From Lagopus muta (Eukaryota > Chordata > Aves > Galliformes > Phasianidae), in contig NC_064433.1 of assembly GCF_023343835.1 (NCBI RefSeq), positions 30,907,214 to 30,971,213 of the forward strand: DNA of 64,000 bases, given 5' to 3'. The position numbers and the translations under genes are program-made. Positions 1 to 12,711 of this stretch are shown piece after piece (the first letter of the stretch is position 1; each line of letters opens with the position of its first letter). The notes below the pieces were generated by a model. The model did no database searches. It saw only the letters and a list, made by a program, of their open reading frames with translations, and had not been told where the DNA came from.

Positions 1-60
1 ATTATCCTCAGTGATAGAATCTGAGCTAACAATTACTCTCTTCAACACTGAAAATATTTA

Positions 61-620
61 GAATAGAATAGAATATACCAGTTGGAAGGGCTCATCAAAG
101 GTCATCTAGTCCAAATGCCTGACCTCATCAGGAATTATCAAAAATTAGAGCATATTAATATGGCATTATCCAAACATGTTGGATACTGATAGGCATGACC
201 AGTTTATTATCCAGCTTAGTGCAAACCTGTTTCACAGTTGGGCAATTTGTTCAGAAGAATGTAAGGGACAGTATTTAGTGATGCTATTATCTTACTAAAA
301 TCTAGAAAGGTAATCTGCACTGTCTTCCCTTTATCCACAAAGCAAATGACATTATCAAAAGAGGAGATCAAATTACTAGGACAGGATTTTCCCCTATGAA
401 TTCATGTTGACTATACCTGATAATTGTGCTGTTCTTTAAATACCTTACAATATCTCCCAGAACAACTTTCTCCATAGCTAGCTCTTTCTAGCTTTGAGGT
501 TAAACTAAATAATCTGTAGTTTCCTAGGTCTCCTCTAGTAACTGTTTTGTAGATGAGTATTTCATTGCCTAGCTTCCAGTCAGCAGAGACCTTACAAGAC
601 ACTGATGACCTTCAGTAAAT
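61..620 (-). mobile_element. CR1 LINE, old copy, reverse orientation
   Basis: The 3' end lies at the left: a GAATAGAATAGAAT tail and then the reverse complement of the CR1 3' UTR motif (GTTGGAAGGG... CATCTAGTCCAA). Further right (about 280-620) the minus strand encodes reverse-transcriptase-like residues such as GNYRLFSLTSK and a LGNEILIYK stretch, equivalent to the finger region before the RT palm. Stops and frameshifts break it. The 3' UTR joins RT sequence too early for a full element, so it has an internal loss. Confidence 0.8.
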
Positions 621-703
621 CATTAACATTTTCTAAATATTTCTCTAAGCATTTCCCTCATGTTTTTTTTGTTTGCCTGGGGGTTTTTTGATTTATTTTT
701 GTT

Positions 704-729
704 TGTGTGTGTGTGTGTGTATGTGTGTG
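704..729. repeat. TG dinucleotide microsatellite
   Basis: About 12 TG units with one interruption (TATG), following a T-rich stretch. Confidence 0.9.
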
Positions 730-1288
730 CTTTTTCTGTTGTTGTTCAGTAAGTTACTTCATCTTTAACCATACACACATATCCACATATCCATTAATTT
801 TAAGTTCAGTCACCTTTAAATTATTTTTTTTTTCAAAGGACAGTGAGTATAGTGAGATTTTCAAGCAGGCCAGCAGAAATTTAGGAACTAAAGCCCTCTT
901 GCTTTTATATACATTTCTGAAAATAGAAACAAGGTTTCTATTTCATTTTACTGTTTTGAGAAAGCTTATCTTAATTCTTTGTTTATTTATATCATTTATC
1001 AGCTTTGAAAGATTTGAACAGATTTTTCAAAGCCCAGGAAAATCAGACCCAGCTTTAACTTAGGGAAGCTGGCTTTCTTAGTCTCCTCTTCACCATTAAT
1101 AAACTAAAATTCCTGCAGACAGTCATTCAGAGCAGCAGACTAACTGTAAGTGCTCTGATTCATCTACTGGAGGAGTGCATCACTCTCTGGTGATTCCAGA
1201 TGGAACTTACTATCCTGCCTATCTCGGACAAAGTTAGCTCATATTGTTCTTACCTGCTTATATTTCTTGTGAGTTTATTTCTATTGGC

Positions 1289-1352
1289 TTCATTTCTTTA
1301 AAATAATATTGATGAGATATATTCATTTCTTGGAAATAATATTGATGAGATA
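1289..1352. repeat. 33-base tandem duplication, two copies
   Basis: Copy 1 (1289-1319) and copy 2 (1322-1352) share TTCATTTCTT and AAATAATATTGATGAGATA with two or three differences. They sit directly next to each other, which suggests a simple slippage or unequal-exchange duplication. Confidence 0.85.
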
Positions 1353-2457
1353 ATTTCAGTACTGTCATACTGTGCTTCACACCTGAGTTTTTTGCCATGC
1401 AGTTTTGACAAAGAGGGTTTATAATCACTGGACGTTCCCTAGAGAGGCAAAAGCATGATCCCATCTTTTTGTAATATATTTGGAAATATCTTTAGAACTA
1501 CCCTTGGTGTGGTATGTTTGATGATCTTGTCAGGTTGCTGGTGATATTTATACTGTAGCTAGCTGAACTGGTGTGAGCCTCTTGGAGAGGAGAGGTTTAT
1601 TCCTGTCCTCAGGAGCTTCTGGGTTTCTGAGAATGGAGGAAGTTCACTTCCTAAAGTCTGTGGGATACAGATGGGAGAATATATTCATTAGGAAATGTAG
1701 AAAACTTCCATGAGATTCCTGAGACACGTGGGGAAGTGTGAGCTAGTTGTAAGAGGAGATAGATAGGAAATGTCCTTAACATAATGCAAAGGTATAAAAA
1801 CAGATCTCACTGGAAACTTTGCCTCCTGGTCTCAGCAGACCACAAAGTACATGCAGATCTCATTCAACTATTAAGCTGTGAACCCAAACGTGCCATAATC
1901 CAGTTAAGGTTCCCAAAAAATCAAATTCCAGAAAAATCATGTGAGAAAATGAGTGTCACACATTTCTGGCAAATTCAGTTACATGATGCTCTCCTCCTAT
2001 TGTCTGAATCACCTCTGATCACTGTGTGAAGGTAATGAAACTGTCACAACCAGCTCTAGGAGAAGCTATGATATTAATCAGAACTGTGTTCAAATAAATT
2101 AAGTTTTGAAGGAAGATGGTAAAATAAAATACATTTTAAAAAAGGTAAAAGCAACTCTACCTATTATCAAAATCAGATTTACCTTGCCAGATTCCTTAAT
2201 TAACGTGACCTGTCTGTTTTGTTTTTAATTCTCTTGTTTCTTACTACATTACATATTTCAATATCAGTAAAAAGGAAGTTGGAGGCAAGGTATTTAAAGT
2301 TAATGAAGTTGTCATTCAGGTCCTTCTTTTATCTAAATATATAAATGAATATTTTCTCACACCTTAGTTATATCTGCGCTTTTAGGTATTCTGTTTTTTG
2401 GACATAATAAGCTGTTCAAAAATCCATTTTTATTCTAAAATACTCTTCTTTCTAATC

Positions 2458-2486
2458 TTTTTTTTTTTTTTTTCTTTTTTTTTTTT
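2458..2486. repeat. Interrupted poly-T run
   Basis: Sixteen T, one C, then twelve T. No element recognised upstream, so it cannot be assigned as a retroposon tail. Confidence 0.85.
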
Positions 2487-3934
2487 AATTTTGTCCTGGC
2501 TTTATTGTTCTCAGTGAACCACTCTGAAGTGTTTTGAAGTGTGCTCTGAGAATAAGCTTCATTTAGGAAAAATGACTGTTAAAGTTAGAGAGAAATTATT
2601 GTGACTTATCTAAAAGGATATCTCTAATTGCATGTTCTCAAGCAAAATTAAAGTTCCAGGAAATTATGGTGAGAAGAAAAATAAAGGTCAGAGCAACAAG
2701 TGAAACTGTCACATTCCATTGCCTGCAGTACTAAAATATTAACAATGCCTGCCAGGGGTACTTCTTGTGTGTTAATAAATCATTACGGTTGACTCTGGTA
2801 AAGTATTGCTGTAGAATAAAATAGTTCGTATCTTCAAAGAAAAATGCCATTTGCTTTCAGATCAATGTATTATCATTTTCCTTGTTTTGTTTTAAACATT
2901 TTCTGTGGGAGACTTCTATTGTAATGTGTTGGGTGCAAATTAATTACTGTGATAATTTGGTGACAGAAGCCACTGATACTTTCTCTCACTGGGTTCAGTT
3001 GGTTTCCACAGAGTAAGTTTTTTTTAGCTCATTGTTCCTCTAAATATCTCATGTCCCAAAGATCAACTTGTCATCTAAAATTCCCAGTTTACTGATTTGA
3101 TGTTTTTTCTCTTGCTGATAAGATAATTGATCTCTTCATTGTTAGATCATTTCCTTCCTGAGATGAAATTGATGGTAGTTAGATAAAAGAGCTATGGAGA
3201 AAAAAACTTCCTTGAGGAAAGTCAATTGCAAGTGTATGGGCGGATGATATATTTAGTTACATTATCACTATAATATGTGTCTATTCAAAAGCTCTTTCCA
3301 TATATAGAAATAGTTTCAGAAAAGGACATTCTGAAGAAAACCCAGCTACTGGGTTTTTGTATGAAATCTAATAGAAGAGAACGAACTGAGTAGAGAACAA
3401 CTTTAATCAGAAACTCTTTTCATTTCAAAGGTAAGAGGAAACTTCTTTTCTTCTCATCCACAACTTTTTGCCTACATGATGGTTTATATTTTGACACCAG
3501 CCTCTGGTTCCATCCAGTTGTTAAGGTTATACTCCATCTGTGTGCCTAGTGAGAACTTTTGTCAGCCAATTCCCAGAGCTGACAAGTCTTGCATGCTGTG
3601 TGAAACTCAATATTATTTGCTCCCTTTCACACTCCCGTGTGGGAGCACATGGATCAAGCATGTTTGCCATGTGGCTCCCCCGTCTCCATCCCGCTGAAGA
3701 ATCTCACAGACCCAGTATTTGTATGCAGCACATACTTGTCTGCAAGATCCTTGCTCTGGAGGTCCCAAACAAAAGAAATTGAGTAGTGCTGTGCTATAAC
3801 CAGGAAAAGATACTGGTAGAAATTATTTATTCAACAGAAGACAACAAACAGCAGAAGAATGACAGCCATTCCCTGTCAAGTGCTGTGAGATGTGTTGATT
3901 ATGCCTATCTCTTGTTTTGGTGTTCTACAAGAAT

Positions 3935-4380
3935 ATTAAGTTGCTTGAACATGTGCAGAGAAGAGCAACGAAGTAGGTGAAGAGACTGGAAGTCAAGACT
4001 TAAGTGAAGTGGCTGAGGGAAGTGGGGATGCTTAGTCTAGAAAAGAGGAGGCTCTAGAGAGATTTCATCACTTTATCTATCTACCCAAAATAAGGTTGCA
4101 GTGAGGAGGATTTCAGTCTCTTTTCTCAGGTGACAAGTGATAGAATGTGAATAAATGGTTTCAAGTTGTGCCAGGGGAAGTTAGGTTGGACATTAAGAAG
4201 AATTTTTTTCATGGAGAGAGTGGTCAAGCACTGGAATGAGCTGTCGAGGCTAGTGGTGAAATTGCCATCGTTTAGAGACATGAAATTAAGGAATGTGATT
4301 TAGTGATGGGCCTCACAAGCTCAAACTAATGATTGAGCTTGATGATCATGGTGTCTTTTCCAACCTAAATTATTCAATGC
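3935..4380 (+). mobile_element. CR1 LINE 3' fragment
   Basis: It begins inside the region just before the CR1 3' UTR (GCTTGAACATGTGCAGAGAA, AGAGCAACGAAG) and runs through the GTTAGGTTGGACATTAAGAA and TGGTCAAGCACTGGAATGAG motifs to GATGATCATGGTGTCTTTTC and CAACCTAAATTATTCAATG. It is 5'-truncated and diverged, with no open frame. Confidence 0.88.
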
Positions 4381-7300
4381 TTCTTTGTTCAGGTCTCATC
4401 CAACAACTGATAAGATGCCCTTCCAAACAGCTAGCAAGAGAGTCTCATACATAAGGATTTAATTCATCTGAAGTACCTAGTAAGGTTTTATTTGTAGTTG
4501 TTGTTTGTTTGTTGCCAAGTTTTTTGTTTGTTTTTAAATTTAAGAAATGACTAGAAAAAGCCTGCCCTAAAAAGAGGTCAAAATCCTGCAATCATCAATC
4601 AGCAATATTTTGTATTTTACTTTGTGGAGTTGAGGGAAAAGTACATATTGATAATTGTTATGTGATACTGTGAAGAGAGAGAAATAGTTTTAATTGTATT
4701 TCAGAAGGATAGATCCATTTTAGGACACTAAGCAACAGTCTAAATTAATTTCAGATTAAGAGTCTGGTTTCTAATACCAGTAAAAGCAGAATGGTGAAAG
4801 GCCCTGTATTTTTTAGGGTCTTTTCCTACATATTACTGTACTTGATGAAAGAAAACTCTTTAATCTGACATAATATAGCAGTTCTTGTGCACCCAGGTAG
4901 CTGATGAAATGAGTCTGCTATACTTAGAAGCAGACTCTCTTCTCCTTCCCACATTCCATGGCTGAACTTTTAGAAATGTCATTCTGCCTCAAAATCTTGT
5001 AACTAACATCAGCCCTAAGAAAAGTGCAGCAGAGACTCAGATAGCCATTTTCATACATACAAGAAAATAATTCCTCTCTCCTAGGATCTTGGAATGAGAA
5101 TAATTCAAGGAGTTGCAGAGGTGTTGCTTTCTAACTTTCTGTGAGTAATGTTGATTTTAGTTAATGGCTTTCTGTTTCACAGCTCTTTCCCATTAATTTT
5201 AATGATAGATCCCCAAAAGAACAGCTTCTCAGCCACCTCCAAAGTAATACCAATTAAAACGAAAAGGTACATCAAATTAGTAATACAGCATATTAAGAAG
5301 GAAATTAAAAAATACTCAGTTTTAGTCGTCTCCATTACTAATGATAATGCAAAACCACAGTAAAATTTGGTTACTGCATGAATATTTTTTTCCCTCTGAC
5401 ACACAACAGGGATTCTCTGTCTCCTTGTCAAGAAAAAATGCTAACTTGGGTTTAATTGCAAAGCATTTCCTTTGTCTTCATTTATCATTAGTGCCTTCAA
5501 CATTATCAGCACAACACAGCACATCAGGGCTGATAAAATGTGTGTTACCTCTCATTGCTGGCATACTGTGTTTTTACAATGATACCAAATACGTTCTAAA
5601 CTAATAGTGTGGGGTTTTTTACGTTACATTTTTTTATTATAATATATATATAGAAAGCTAAAGAGATGTGATTTAGGTTAGTTCTGAGTATTTTGCTATG
5701 TTCTCTGCCTATGAAAGATGCCTGAATATGATATTTTTAAAACATTATCATATCCTCCTCACAAAGGGAAAACATTGTATTAAACAGCTGTTAGGTCTTT
5801 TTTACAGCAGCACTATCATGATCCTCTGTAATTTCAGTCTTAATAGTTTAATATAGTTATTTGTTTTTTTGTTTACCTATTTATTTTTGCATCAACAAAG
5901 CACCCTCATTTTGAAAAATGTAGGGTTTTAATACTGGACATAAAGATTTCAATCATTACTTACTACTTTCTTTATGTAAGGGGACAAGGAGTGTTAAAAA
6001 TCTGAAATCTTGCAGACCAGTTTTGGTATCTTTACCAATGTGTTTAGAGGTTTGTTTTTTATGTTTAAGAAAGGATTATAATGAACAGTTATCAGCAGGC
6101 TCTTACCTGAAAAGAAGACAAGCCCGAAATACGTATTTTCTAGACAGTTCTCAAACCCTACCTTGAAATTCTTCTGTCACCATAGTAACCTAATGTCTGA
6201 GCATGGTATAAGTATTCCACATTACCCGAGCTTCATACTGAAAAAAAAAAAACTTAGTGCCTCTTTCATTTGTGGAGTTTTCTGGCTGAGAGTGAATTTG
6301 ATTGCTCTCTGAAACAAACATATTTAACTACATACTAGAAAAAGATATATATTATAAAGCTAAAATACAAGGTTTTAGAGAATGGGTTGGAACAATCGGT
6401 TCAGGATATGCTAGGACTGGAAATTCTAATCAGGTGTTTCTCTGTTTGTTTGCTTTCTACAATAATTTCTGTCAAGTACTATGGAGCCAAACAGTTTTAT
6501 GGTGAATTATTTGAGACAGTTAATAGCCTAAATCTGTAATTGCCCTCCTTATTGTCCAAGGTCACAAAGCGCAGTCTACGTACACTAAACTGGAGACTGG
6601 CAGCAGAAAAAATGAGTTCAATTCATTCTACACTTTATTTCTCAGAGGTTTCTTGAGGATAGACTATAGTCCCTACAAACTTGGCAGAAAGATTTGTGAT
6701 GTCTGTTTTTCCAAACACTCTCATAGCCACTCCAACCTGAATGAACACGGCTGGACAACACACCAGCAAAATACAAGTATTCTTAAGTGTGGGTTTTAGA
6801 GGTGCTCACACTGGTCCTGAACTCACATGCACATATATAGATGCTCACACACAAATACAAGATGATAAAAAGGGCCATCACAACCAAAGTTCCAGCATGT
6901 GCATATATAGGCAGGATCAGATGGAAACCGCATAGCTACTTATGACAGCCTGACTCAAGCATGCACTCCATCAAGGGAGCATAATCCTAAATCATGTGGT
7001 GGTGCTCTGTTCCTAATGTTCACTCAGTTCTTTCATATTCTACCAAAACATGGCAAAAGAATATAGGCAATCTACCTTTTTATCTTATATGAAATAGAGC
7101 TTTTCTGCCTTTTACAGTACTGTTGCATTCCTTGCTTACTGCAAACTCTAGCAAATCAGCACTCAAAAAGAAATATGTTTAAAGATTTAACATCTTTCCT
7201 CATTCTTTTTCAGCCAGACTAAGGAAATATTTCAATTACATTTTGAGATCCTCATCAAACCTGTGAAGAAAATCAAGACTAGACTTGATATTTCTTAATT

Positions 7301-7989
7301 CGAAATACAGAAAGAAGGTCTTTTGAAATTCTGCTGATCACAAAAACATTAAAAAACATAAAATCTCTTCAAATTTTTACTTACAGTTTGTATTTAATTC
7401 AGGATATTAGGAGAAGTTATATGTTAGTATATCCTTCTGTTTTGAAATACATTTTTATGAGATTTAAATGAATAATTCACAGAATCAACGTAGTGCTTTG
7501 CTACTGAAAAAATATTTGCAAACACATCATGTTTTGGGGTATTTCTTTGCTGTTTGAAATTACTCCATCAATTCATTTGTGATTAGAATTTTTTAATCTG
7601 TGTCTTGCCTGTGACTGTTACTTAGAATACTTTATATTCTAGTTGTATTGCCTGGCTGTGATAGGTCAGATAAATCACATGATGACATTTTCTTTGCTCT
7701 GATTTGATTGACATATAAGTCTTTCTAAAAAAACTTTCATATGAGAGGACACAATATTCAGTTTCTATGCATGCATGTGCATGTGATTTTGAAATCTGTT
7801 TTCTGTGAAAACTATTGCCAGCACAGTTTGATAGTACAAATATTTGAACAAAAGAAATATAAACTGAGAGCAATCATGTCAAAGCAAAATGTGAGCAAAT
7901 ATTTAGAGAAACAATTTTTTTTCTATATTATCTTAACTTGAAATAATTAAAGAGCAGATTTTAAATAAAGAGAAGGAAAGCTTGGAGAA
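4381..7989. other. Gene-free stretch
   Basis: AT-rich unique sequence. I see no repeat family or gene. Positions 5440-5600 have a balanced, non-repetitive composition and would be my first place to look for conserved non-coding sequence. Confidence 0.45.
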
Positions 7990-8985
7990 CATTCTTACCT
8001 TTTAAAAAGGGTAAAAGGGACAAGCCAGGGAACTACTGACCTGTCAGCCTCACCTCTGTGCTGGGGAATGTCATGGAACAAATCCTCCCAGAAGCTACAT
8101 TAACGCACATGGAAGCCAGGGAGATAATACAGGCCAACCATCATGACTTCACAAGAGGCAAGTCCTGCCAGGCCAAACCAGTGGCCTCTTATGTTGGTTT
8201 AACTACATCAATGGACAAGGAAAGAGCTACTGATGTCATCTATCTGGACTCCAGTAAGGCCTTTGACAAACTTCCCCACATTCTTCTTTAGAAAGAATTA
8301 GAAAGAATTAGAAAGATAAAGATAAAATGAATGGACTGCTTGATGAACAAGGAACTGGTTGTGAGATCATACCCAGAGAGTGGTGGTTGATGGCTCGATG
8401 TCCAGATGGAGTCCAATGAGCAGTGATGTTCCTCAAGGGTCAGTACTGGCACTGATACTCTTTAACATCACCATTAATAACATTGACAGTGGGATCAAGT
8501 GCACCCACAGCAAGTTTGTGGATAATGCCAAGTTGTGTAGCGTGGACAACACACCCACTGAATGGGTTGCTATTCAGAAGGACTAAATAGGCTTGAGCAG
8601 TGGGTCCAGGTGAGCCTCATGAGGTTCAGTAAATCCAAGTGCAAGGTCTTGCACCTGGGTTGTGAAAACCCTCCCTATCAGTACAAGATAGGGTATGAAA
8701 GCACAGGGTATAGGTCTGACCAAAAAGGACATGGGGTACTGGTGGATGGCAAGCTGGACACAAGCAATCACTGTGTCCTCACAGCCCAGAAAGCCAACCA
8801 AATCCTGAGCTGCATCAAAAGAAGTGTGGCAAGAAGACCAAGGGAGGTGATCTTGCCTCTCAACTTCAGTACAGGAATAAAGAACTGCAACTGATTTCCC
8901 AGAAAGGTGGTGAATGTTCCATCCTTTGAGACATTCAAGGTCAGGCTCAAGCGAGCTCTGAATGACCTAATCTAGCTCTAAGTAA
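7990..8985 (+). mobile_element. CR1 LINE: broken reverse transcriptase and part of the 3' UTR
   Basis: Three overlapping pieces in two frames (8058-8291, 8380-8586, 8562-8894) cover the CR1 RT. They include GNVMEQILPEA and TRGKSCQAK, palm motif A region IYLDSSKAFDKLPH, motif B VPQGSVLALILFNI, and the thumb WVQVSLMRFSKSKCKVLHLG. The catalytic Y/F-A-D-D box reads FVDN, so the active site is lost. A stop at 8289 and at least two frameshifts also break it. The 3' UTR is cut short (ends near GAATGACCTAATCTAGC). A dead copy. Confidence 0.9.
8288..8321. repeat. Short AGAAAGAATT tandem repeat inside the CR1 copy
   Basis: About three units of GAATTAGAAA. It lies at the break between RT frames, where slippage or an indel has disturbed the coding sequence. 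Confidence 0.75.
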
Positions 8986-9343
8986 TTCTATTCATTGCAC
9001 TATGAAATGACGCTTGAAATATGCTAGTTTCTTTTCTGCTCTGCCAGAACAATCTGCTCAGTGTTTTTCAATGAAATAAAATGTGTGCATGTGTTTCACT
9101 TCAGAAAAATGAATGCTTTTTCTTCTTTTCTTCTTCTTCTTCTTACTATTATTATTACTACTACTACACTAAGTATGGTTTGTATGGTTTCAAGAGCATG
9201 AATTGGTACATACATTTCACAAAAAGGAAAAAAGCCATTAATAGCATAGCATCCCTTTTAAATGAATAATTAAGCTAGGACTGCAAATGATTCTTTCCTC
9301 TCACTGTTGAAACCAAAAGAACAAATCCTTATTGATGATAATT
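8986..9343. other. Gene-free stretch with a triplet microsatellite
   Basis: Contains the TTC/TTA/CTA repeat at 9114-9168 and otherwise AT-rich unique sequence. Confidence 0.5.
9114..9168. repeat. Compound triplet microsatellite (TTC, TTA, CTA)
   Basis: A TTC-rich run is followed by TTA and then CTA triplets. Neighbouring triplet motifs blend into each other, as expected for point mutations spreading by slippage. Confidence 0.9.
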
Positions 9344-9440
9344 CATAGAATCACAGAATCACCAAGGTTGGAAAAAACCTCCAAGATCATCTAGTCCAAC
9401 CATCCACTTGCCACCAGTATTTCCCCACTAAGCCATGTCT
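9344..9440 (-). mobile_element. CR1 LINE 3' end fragment, reverse orientation
   Basis: Starts TCATAGAATCACAGAATCAC and continues AAGGTTGGAAAAAACCTCCA, AGATCATCTAGTCCAACC, ending near CCCACTAAGCCATGTC. This is the reverse complement of a CR1 3' terminus, strongly 5'-truncated (about 100 bases). Confidence 0.92.
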
Positions 9441-11119
9441 AAAACTTCTAAATATTTATTCAATTCTATTTCCCAGAAAATGATATAATATGGGACAGTG
9501 AATTGAATAATTATTTTCTGATTTGGGGTAGTGTTGTTGTGTGGGTTTTGTTTTAGCTTATTCATTTGTGAACTTTCCTTTGTCTGTGAGTTGGAGTGGT
9601 TGATTATACAACCATAAAAGCCAGGATATTTAGCTTTCAAAAGAGCAGAACAGCACTCTAAGATGGAGAGTGAGTGGCCTGCAGGTAAGACACTCAGCTA
9701 GGGATCAGTTACTCTGGTTTCTATATGTAGCTCTACCTTGCTTTTCCATGTTGCCTTGAGCATATCATTTGTAATTGTCTTTATTTGTTTCCTATCTGCA
9801 AAATAATAATAGTGCTTTCTATTTTTGTGCGGATAGCACAGTGTTAATGAGGTGGCCAGACAAGAGGCATAGAAGGAACTGAAAAATAGAACCAGCTGAT
9901 AAACAAACAAACAAAAGAAAAAACCAACAAACCTTATGCACGGATATTCAGAGTCACACACAGCCTGACTCTGAGACAGATGAATACTGTATTGTCTGAG
10001 TGCTGTACTGTCAATCTCTGAATGTCAAACTGTCAGTATTACAGAAAACCAGTCCCTCACAGAGATTCATGAATTTGCTAGTAGTTTAGGAATGCTGCTA
10101 TGAAAACTCTTTTTAAAAATTATTATTTGAAGTTCTGAGATGTAAAAGCCACTTAAATATTGGTGCTTTCACTCTAGTTATGTAAAAAAAGGCAGACTGT
10201 ACAATAGACACTTCTCTCCTTCGTGCCTGTTTGTTACAAATTATTCTGCAATCGTTGAGTGAAAAACATCAACTAGGAGCATGCAGGAGAACAAATGGCC
10301 TCCCTGGGGTGACTCAGACTTGGAACACTGCAGAGAACCCTTTCTCTACAGGTGGCAGATCACATTCAAGACCTTTACAAAGAAGACTGGATGCCCTCAA
10401 GTCTCTGCAAATTGCTGTGACAAGGATGAGAAAGAGAGTCCTTTGGACACCAACCTAGGAGATTACCCTTCTCTGCCACTGTCACTTAACTAAGAAATGA
10501 AGTGGAATGTTACGAAGTGTTGCAGTGAAATAGCATAAAATACCAGGATATTTTCAAGATAACTGCCTTCAACTATATACCTGAAATAAGCGTGTTTGAC
10601 AGAATGTGAGCATTTAAATTGTTTTAAAAAAGATGATGAGGGTGAGAGCTTCATATTTTATATTGTACTATGGGGGTGCCAATATTATTAACTGATAGAA
10701 TATTATTTTTTTATTATAGAGTGAACAGATAGTTTGCTACTGGGAAAGTGATATTCATAATCAAGTGTGTGAATGTCTTTTCACCTCATAAATTTGATCA
10801 CTTTTCTTAAATCCATATGTCCATCCATATATGATGTGCATATGTTTCTATGAATACAAAGGTGATGTGCATATTTGGTAATTAAAATAGAAATTCAGAA
10901 ACCCTGAAGTGGGCTATTTTTCATTCATTTCTCCTCTGGAAAAGAGACAGAAATATATTCAGTATCGATATCACGTATTGTTCCATTTTAGCTTATATGT
11001 GTATGTGCTTATAAGAAGATATACAAAAATAAGCATCTTCAGGTTCATTCATATGTGTGTGAGTGAACATCCCCTAGACGTTCACCTCCTGAGCCCTTAG
11101 TTTGACTGTGTTTACTCAC

Positions 11120-11239
11120 GCCTGCAGCAGAAAGAGTGATGGAATGCGTACGAGCTTTTTCCTTGATTATGTTTGTCACAATGTCAAAGTATTGGCAGCC
11201 ATCCCAGTGAAGATATGAGTAAATCTGGCAGACCATCGT
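11120..11239 (-). other. Exon-like segment, unidentified
   Basis: Read on the minus strand, TAATTTTAG precedes a 120-base segment open for exactly 40 codons (starts TMVCQIYSYLHWDG, ends HSITLSAAG), followed by GTGAGT. The polypyrimidine tract is weak and I do not recognise the peptide. It could be chance, a lost exon or a non-coding RNA exon. Confidence 0.2.
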
Positions 11240-12687
11240 CTAAAATTAGCTCCCTGTATATGTAATTGTCCTACTTTTGTTTTCAACAGTCTCAGCCACT
11301 CAAGACTTCTACATATATCCTATATTCTGTCTATTCTTGTGGTCTGCTATACATATTTTCTTTGGTGGGATGGACAATTAGCAGTGCATTCTTCATTTTC
11401 AAAAATATTAATAGGCAAAGACTTCTATTTTTTAAAAATTAAAGGATGCTTACTATAATAGTGCAAAATGTATGATGTCCTCAATGAACTATGAGGTTCT
11501 GATTATCTATTTATTGACTTAAAACAGAATGAAGGCTGTGAAAAAAAAAATGGTTGACAGTCCATAGTTAGTACAAAAGAATGATTAATGTCAGACAACT
11601 GGAGGTAACTGCACCATTCTTAGATATCAATACTCCTGTAATTATGTTTATCATTCCTACATTTGAAAAAATCTATATTCAATCTGAAATTATTACTTCT
11701 TGCACGTCTTGCTTTTTCAGTGTGTTTGGAAAAATATCAGTTTGTATTCTTTGGTAATTTGTAGAGACTACCTGTGCTCAAAAATATTGGATTGGATTTA
11801 AAAATTATGAGGGAGATGAGGAAGTGGAAGGGGATATGTTAAAGATTTTCATTGCCCTTTTTTAAAAAAATTACTATTTTACTTTATTGTTAAGGGAAAC
11901 TTTTTATTTATAAGACTTCAAGTATATCATTAGGTAAATGTACATACACCCACATTCACAAATCCATGCAAACCTCTTTGATAGTTGTTGGAGATTCCAG
12001 CTAGACAGCAGTAATGTTGCCAGCTGTCTTGAAAAATTAAGGCCAAAATCTACATGAATAAATTTAGTCTTCTAAGTGAATTTTGAACTAAACTGGTGAA
12101 TGAAGTAAGTATCTTTCCTAGTGCCCACACGACAAATTAGTACATGGTATTTAGTAGTTAGGTTTGTAGTTTCAATATCTTCTAAAAGAAGATATTTAGA
12201 CTGTTTCTGCAAAAATATTCTTACAAGAGATACGATCGTGGCTTCTTACCTTCTGTTTGTAATAAATAGGTATTCTCAAGAAAGTATGTATCTCAGCTGG
12301 GCCACAAGTTACTGAACTGTTACACTTCAAAAGCAGCTTGTCTTGTCTTTTTCTACCTGAGTGATCTAGATGAAGTTAGAATAGAAATTCTACTGGTATC
12401 TTTCATTGTTTTCTTTCAATGAAGTATACTTATACAATACTTATAATATACATATACAATGAAGTAAAATCATTGAAACAGCATAGGGAAAAAATAAGAT
12501 AAAGAATCCTCTGCCCAAGGCAGATTTGCATGGAGAGGCAGTACAATCTGATAAATATTATTTGCATATCATTACCATAATGAAAAAATAATTGAGAAAG
12601 ACAGTGTGCTTTCACTAATTATAGCTTTTATAGTTAATTGGAAAGACAGACCATCTTGTTAATGGACAAAGTTTTTAAAAAAAGTGC

Positions 12688-12711
12688 TTGTTTGTTTGTT
12701 TGTTTGTTTGC
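12688..12711. repeat. TTTG tetranucleotide microsatellite
   Basis: About six uninterrupted TTTG units. Confidence 0.9.

Larger units (their letters stand above)
621..3934. other. Gene-free AT-rich stretch
   Basis: No gene recognised. It holds a TG repeat (704-729), a 33-base tandem duplication (1289-1352) and an interrupted T-run (2458-2486). The remainder looks like old unique sequence. Part of 2560-2960 is less repetitive and might be conserved non-coding DNA, but nothing here proves it. Confidence 0.5.
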
